This document shows, piece after piece, positions 62,685 through 64,000 of a DNA stretch of 64,000 nucleotides. The translations under genes and the position numbers were made by a program. The DNA lies in assembly GCF_013328205.1 (NCBI RefSeq), contig NZ_JABULH010000002.1:124001-188000 (forward strand). The letters are read 5' to 3'. Position 1 is the first letter of the stretch, and each line of letters starts with the position of its first letter. This DNA is from Sphingomonas hominis (lineage in GTDB: Bacteria > Pseudomonadota > Alphaproteobacteria > Sphingomonadales > Sphingomonadaceae). The notes beneath the pieces are model-generated. The model did no database searches, was not told where the DNA came from, and saw only the letters and a list, made by a program, of their open reading frames with translations.

Positions 62685-64000
62685 ATGACGACCGTGATCC
62701 GCGAAGCCGATCTGATCGAGAGCGTGGCCGACGCACTCCAGTTCATCAGTTACTACCACCCGATGGATTACATCCGCGCGCTGGGTGAGGCGTATGAGGC
62801 GGAAGCGAGCCCGGCCGCGAAGGACGCGATCGCGCAGATCCTGACCAACAGCCGGATGTGCGCGGAGGGGCATCGCCCGATCTGCCAGGACACGGGGATC
62901 GTCAACGTGTTCGTCAAATGGGGCATGGACTGCCGGTTGGACGATACCTCACGCTCGTTGCAGGACGTCGTCGACGAGGGCGTGCGCCGCGCCTACCTGC
63001 ACCCGGAAAACAAGCTGCGCGCCTCCGTGCTCGCCGACCCGGCGTTCACCCGTCGCAACACGCGCGACAACACGCCGTGCGTGCTCCACGTCGACATGGT
63101 TCCGGGCAATACCGTCTCGGTCGACGTCGCGGCCAAGGGCGGTGGCAGCGAGAACAAGTCCAAGTTCAAGATGATGAACCCGTCCGACTCGATCGTCGAC
63201 TGGGTAATCGAAATGCTGCCGCAGATGGGCGCGGGCTGGTGCCCGCCCGGCATGCTCGGGATCGGCATCGGCGGCACCGCGGAGCATTGCGTGCTGCTCG
63301 CCAAGCAGGCGCTGATGGAGCCGATCGACATGGGGCCGTTGAAGGCACGCGGGCCGCGCAACGATATCGAAGCGCTCCGGATCGAGATCTTCGACCGCGT
63401 CAACGCGCTCGGCATCGGGGCGCAGGGGCTGGGTGGGCTCTCCACCATCCTCGACGTCAAGATCAAGGACGCGCCGTGTCACGCCGCGGGCAAGCCGGTC
63501 GCGATGATCCCGAATTGCGCCGCGACGCGCCACGCGCATTTCACACTCGACGGCAGCGGCCCGGCCTATCTCGAAGCACCCAAGCTCGACGAGTGGCCGA
63601 AGGTCGACTGGAAGCCTGACAGCGCGGCTATCCGCGTCGATCTCGACACGCTGACACCCGAGGTGGTGGCGCAGTGGAAACACGGCGACCGCCTGCTGCT
63701 GAACGGCAAGATGCTCACCGGGCGCGACGCCGCGCACAAGCGGATCGCGGACATGTTGGCGCGCGGTGAGGAACTGCCGGTCAGCTTCCGCGGGCGGGTG
63801 ATCTATTATGTTGGGCCGGTCGATCCGGTCGGCGAGGAAGTGGTGGGGCCGGCGGGTCCGACGACCGCAACGCGGATGGACAAGTTCACGCGCATGATGC
63901 TCGACCAAGGCCTGCTCGCGATGGTCGGCAAGGCCGAGCGCGGGCCAGCGGCGACCGAGGCGATCCGCGAGGCGAAGTCGGCCTATCTGATGGCAGTCGG
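62685..64000 (+). CDS. Class I fumarate hydratase, iron-sulfur type (3' end outside window)
   Basis: The visible 438 residues begin MTTVIREADLIESVADALQF. Cys ligands for the [4Fe-4S] cluster are seen in HRPICQDTGIVNVF, GAGWCPPGMLGIG and IPNCAATRHAHFTL. This is the class I fumarase/tartrate-dehydratase pattern, single polypeptide. The frame runs off the end of the window. AGGATG lies upstream of ATG 62685. Confidence 0.93.
   Translation, partial: MTTVIREADLIESVADALQFISYYHPMDYIRALGEAYEAEASPAAKDAIAQILTNSRMCAEGHRPICQDTGIVNVFVKWGMDCRLDDTSRSLQDVVDEGVRRAYLHPENKLRASVLADPAFTRRNTRDNTPCVLHVDMVPGNTVSVDVAAKGGGSENKSKFKMMNPSDSIVDWVIEMLPQMGAGWCPPGMLGIGIGGTAEHCVLLAKQALMEPIDMGPLKARGPRNDIEALRIEIFDRVNALGIGAQGLGGLSTILDVKIKDAPCHAAGKPVAMIPNCAATRHAHFTLDGSGPAYLEAPKLDEWPKVDWKPDSAAIRVDLDTLTPEVVAQWKHGDRLLLNGKMLTGRDAAHKRIADMLARGEELPVSFRGRVIYYVGPVDPVGEEVVGPAGPTTATRMDKFTRMMLDQGLLAMVGKAERGPAATEAIREAKSAYLMAV

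Overview
The window reads as ordinary chromosome of an alphaproteobacterium of the family Sphingomonadaceae (Sphingomonas or a close relative). Evidence for this is the very high G+C with strong GC3 bias, the gene families and their order (CpdR beside N-formylglutamate amidohydrolase, SapC family, a CC_3452-like secreted protein, serC followed by serA, hisZ near purA), and the alphaproteobacterial style of the regulatory RNAs. There is no phage, integron, plasmid or CRISPR signature. The window is cut inside a TonB-dependent receptor at the left end and inside a class I fumarase at the right end.

Layout. 1-3.2 kb: an iron-uptake set (TonB receptor, PiuC-type dioxygenase, PepSY membrane protein). 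3.3-8.8 kb: argB, a beta-barrel protein, YggT, folD, MarC, then an extensin-like protein and a sterol desaturase on the minus strand. 9-16 kb: biosynthesis genes serC, serA, hisZ and purA, with a candidate serC leader RNA. Two pairs of palindromic repeats lie here, and one pair brackets a small DUF559 nuclease gene lodged between serA and hisZ. 16-25 kb (minus): a low-complexity secreted protein, a tightly overlapping operon (dnaJ-like, yihY, fabI, DUF3052-like, GNAT, aroC), then a transglutaminase and an ATP-grasp/alpha-E fusion. 25-33 kb: SEC-C protein, glycosyltransferase, M48 protease, DUF885 protein, the RelA/SpoT alarmone enzyme and a small secreted protein. 33-42 kb: HxlR regulator, thioesterase, TauE permease, aminotransferase, the polyhydroxyalkanoate pair phaC and phasin with a PhaR-like operator, clpS, and assorted enzymes. 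42-50 kb: DEAD-box helicase, an SDR with a divergent HxlR regulator, tRNA-Val, cpdR, N-formylglutamate amidohydrolase, a candidate anti-Shine-Dalgarno small RNA, cytochrome b561, SapC and a GlcD-like flavoprotein. 50-64 kb: small envelope proteins, a ferredoxin reductase, an unknown gene apparently controlled by a TetR regulator through repeated operators, an orphan hybrid histidine kinase, nrdA, a GGDEF-EAL-PilZ protein and fumarase.

The items most worth a second look are: (i) the DUF559 nuclease cassette bounded by inverted palindromic repeats, with a gene-less copy of the repeat pair 1.6 kb away; (ii) a roughly 105-nt small RNA with C-rich anti-Shine-Dalgarno loops and a heat-shock-like promoter; (iii) the TetR operator set; and (iv) the ATP-grasp/alpha-E/transglutaminase operon, whose product is unknown. 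Start codons were chosen by ribosome-binding site, overlap with the neighbouring gene and family length, so several are shorter than the longest open frame. All family assignments come from reading motifs by eye; no database search was run.
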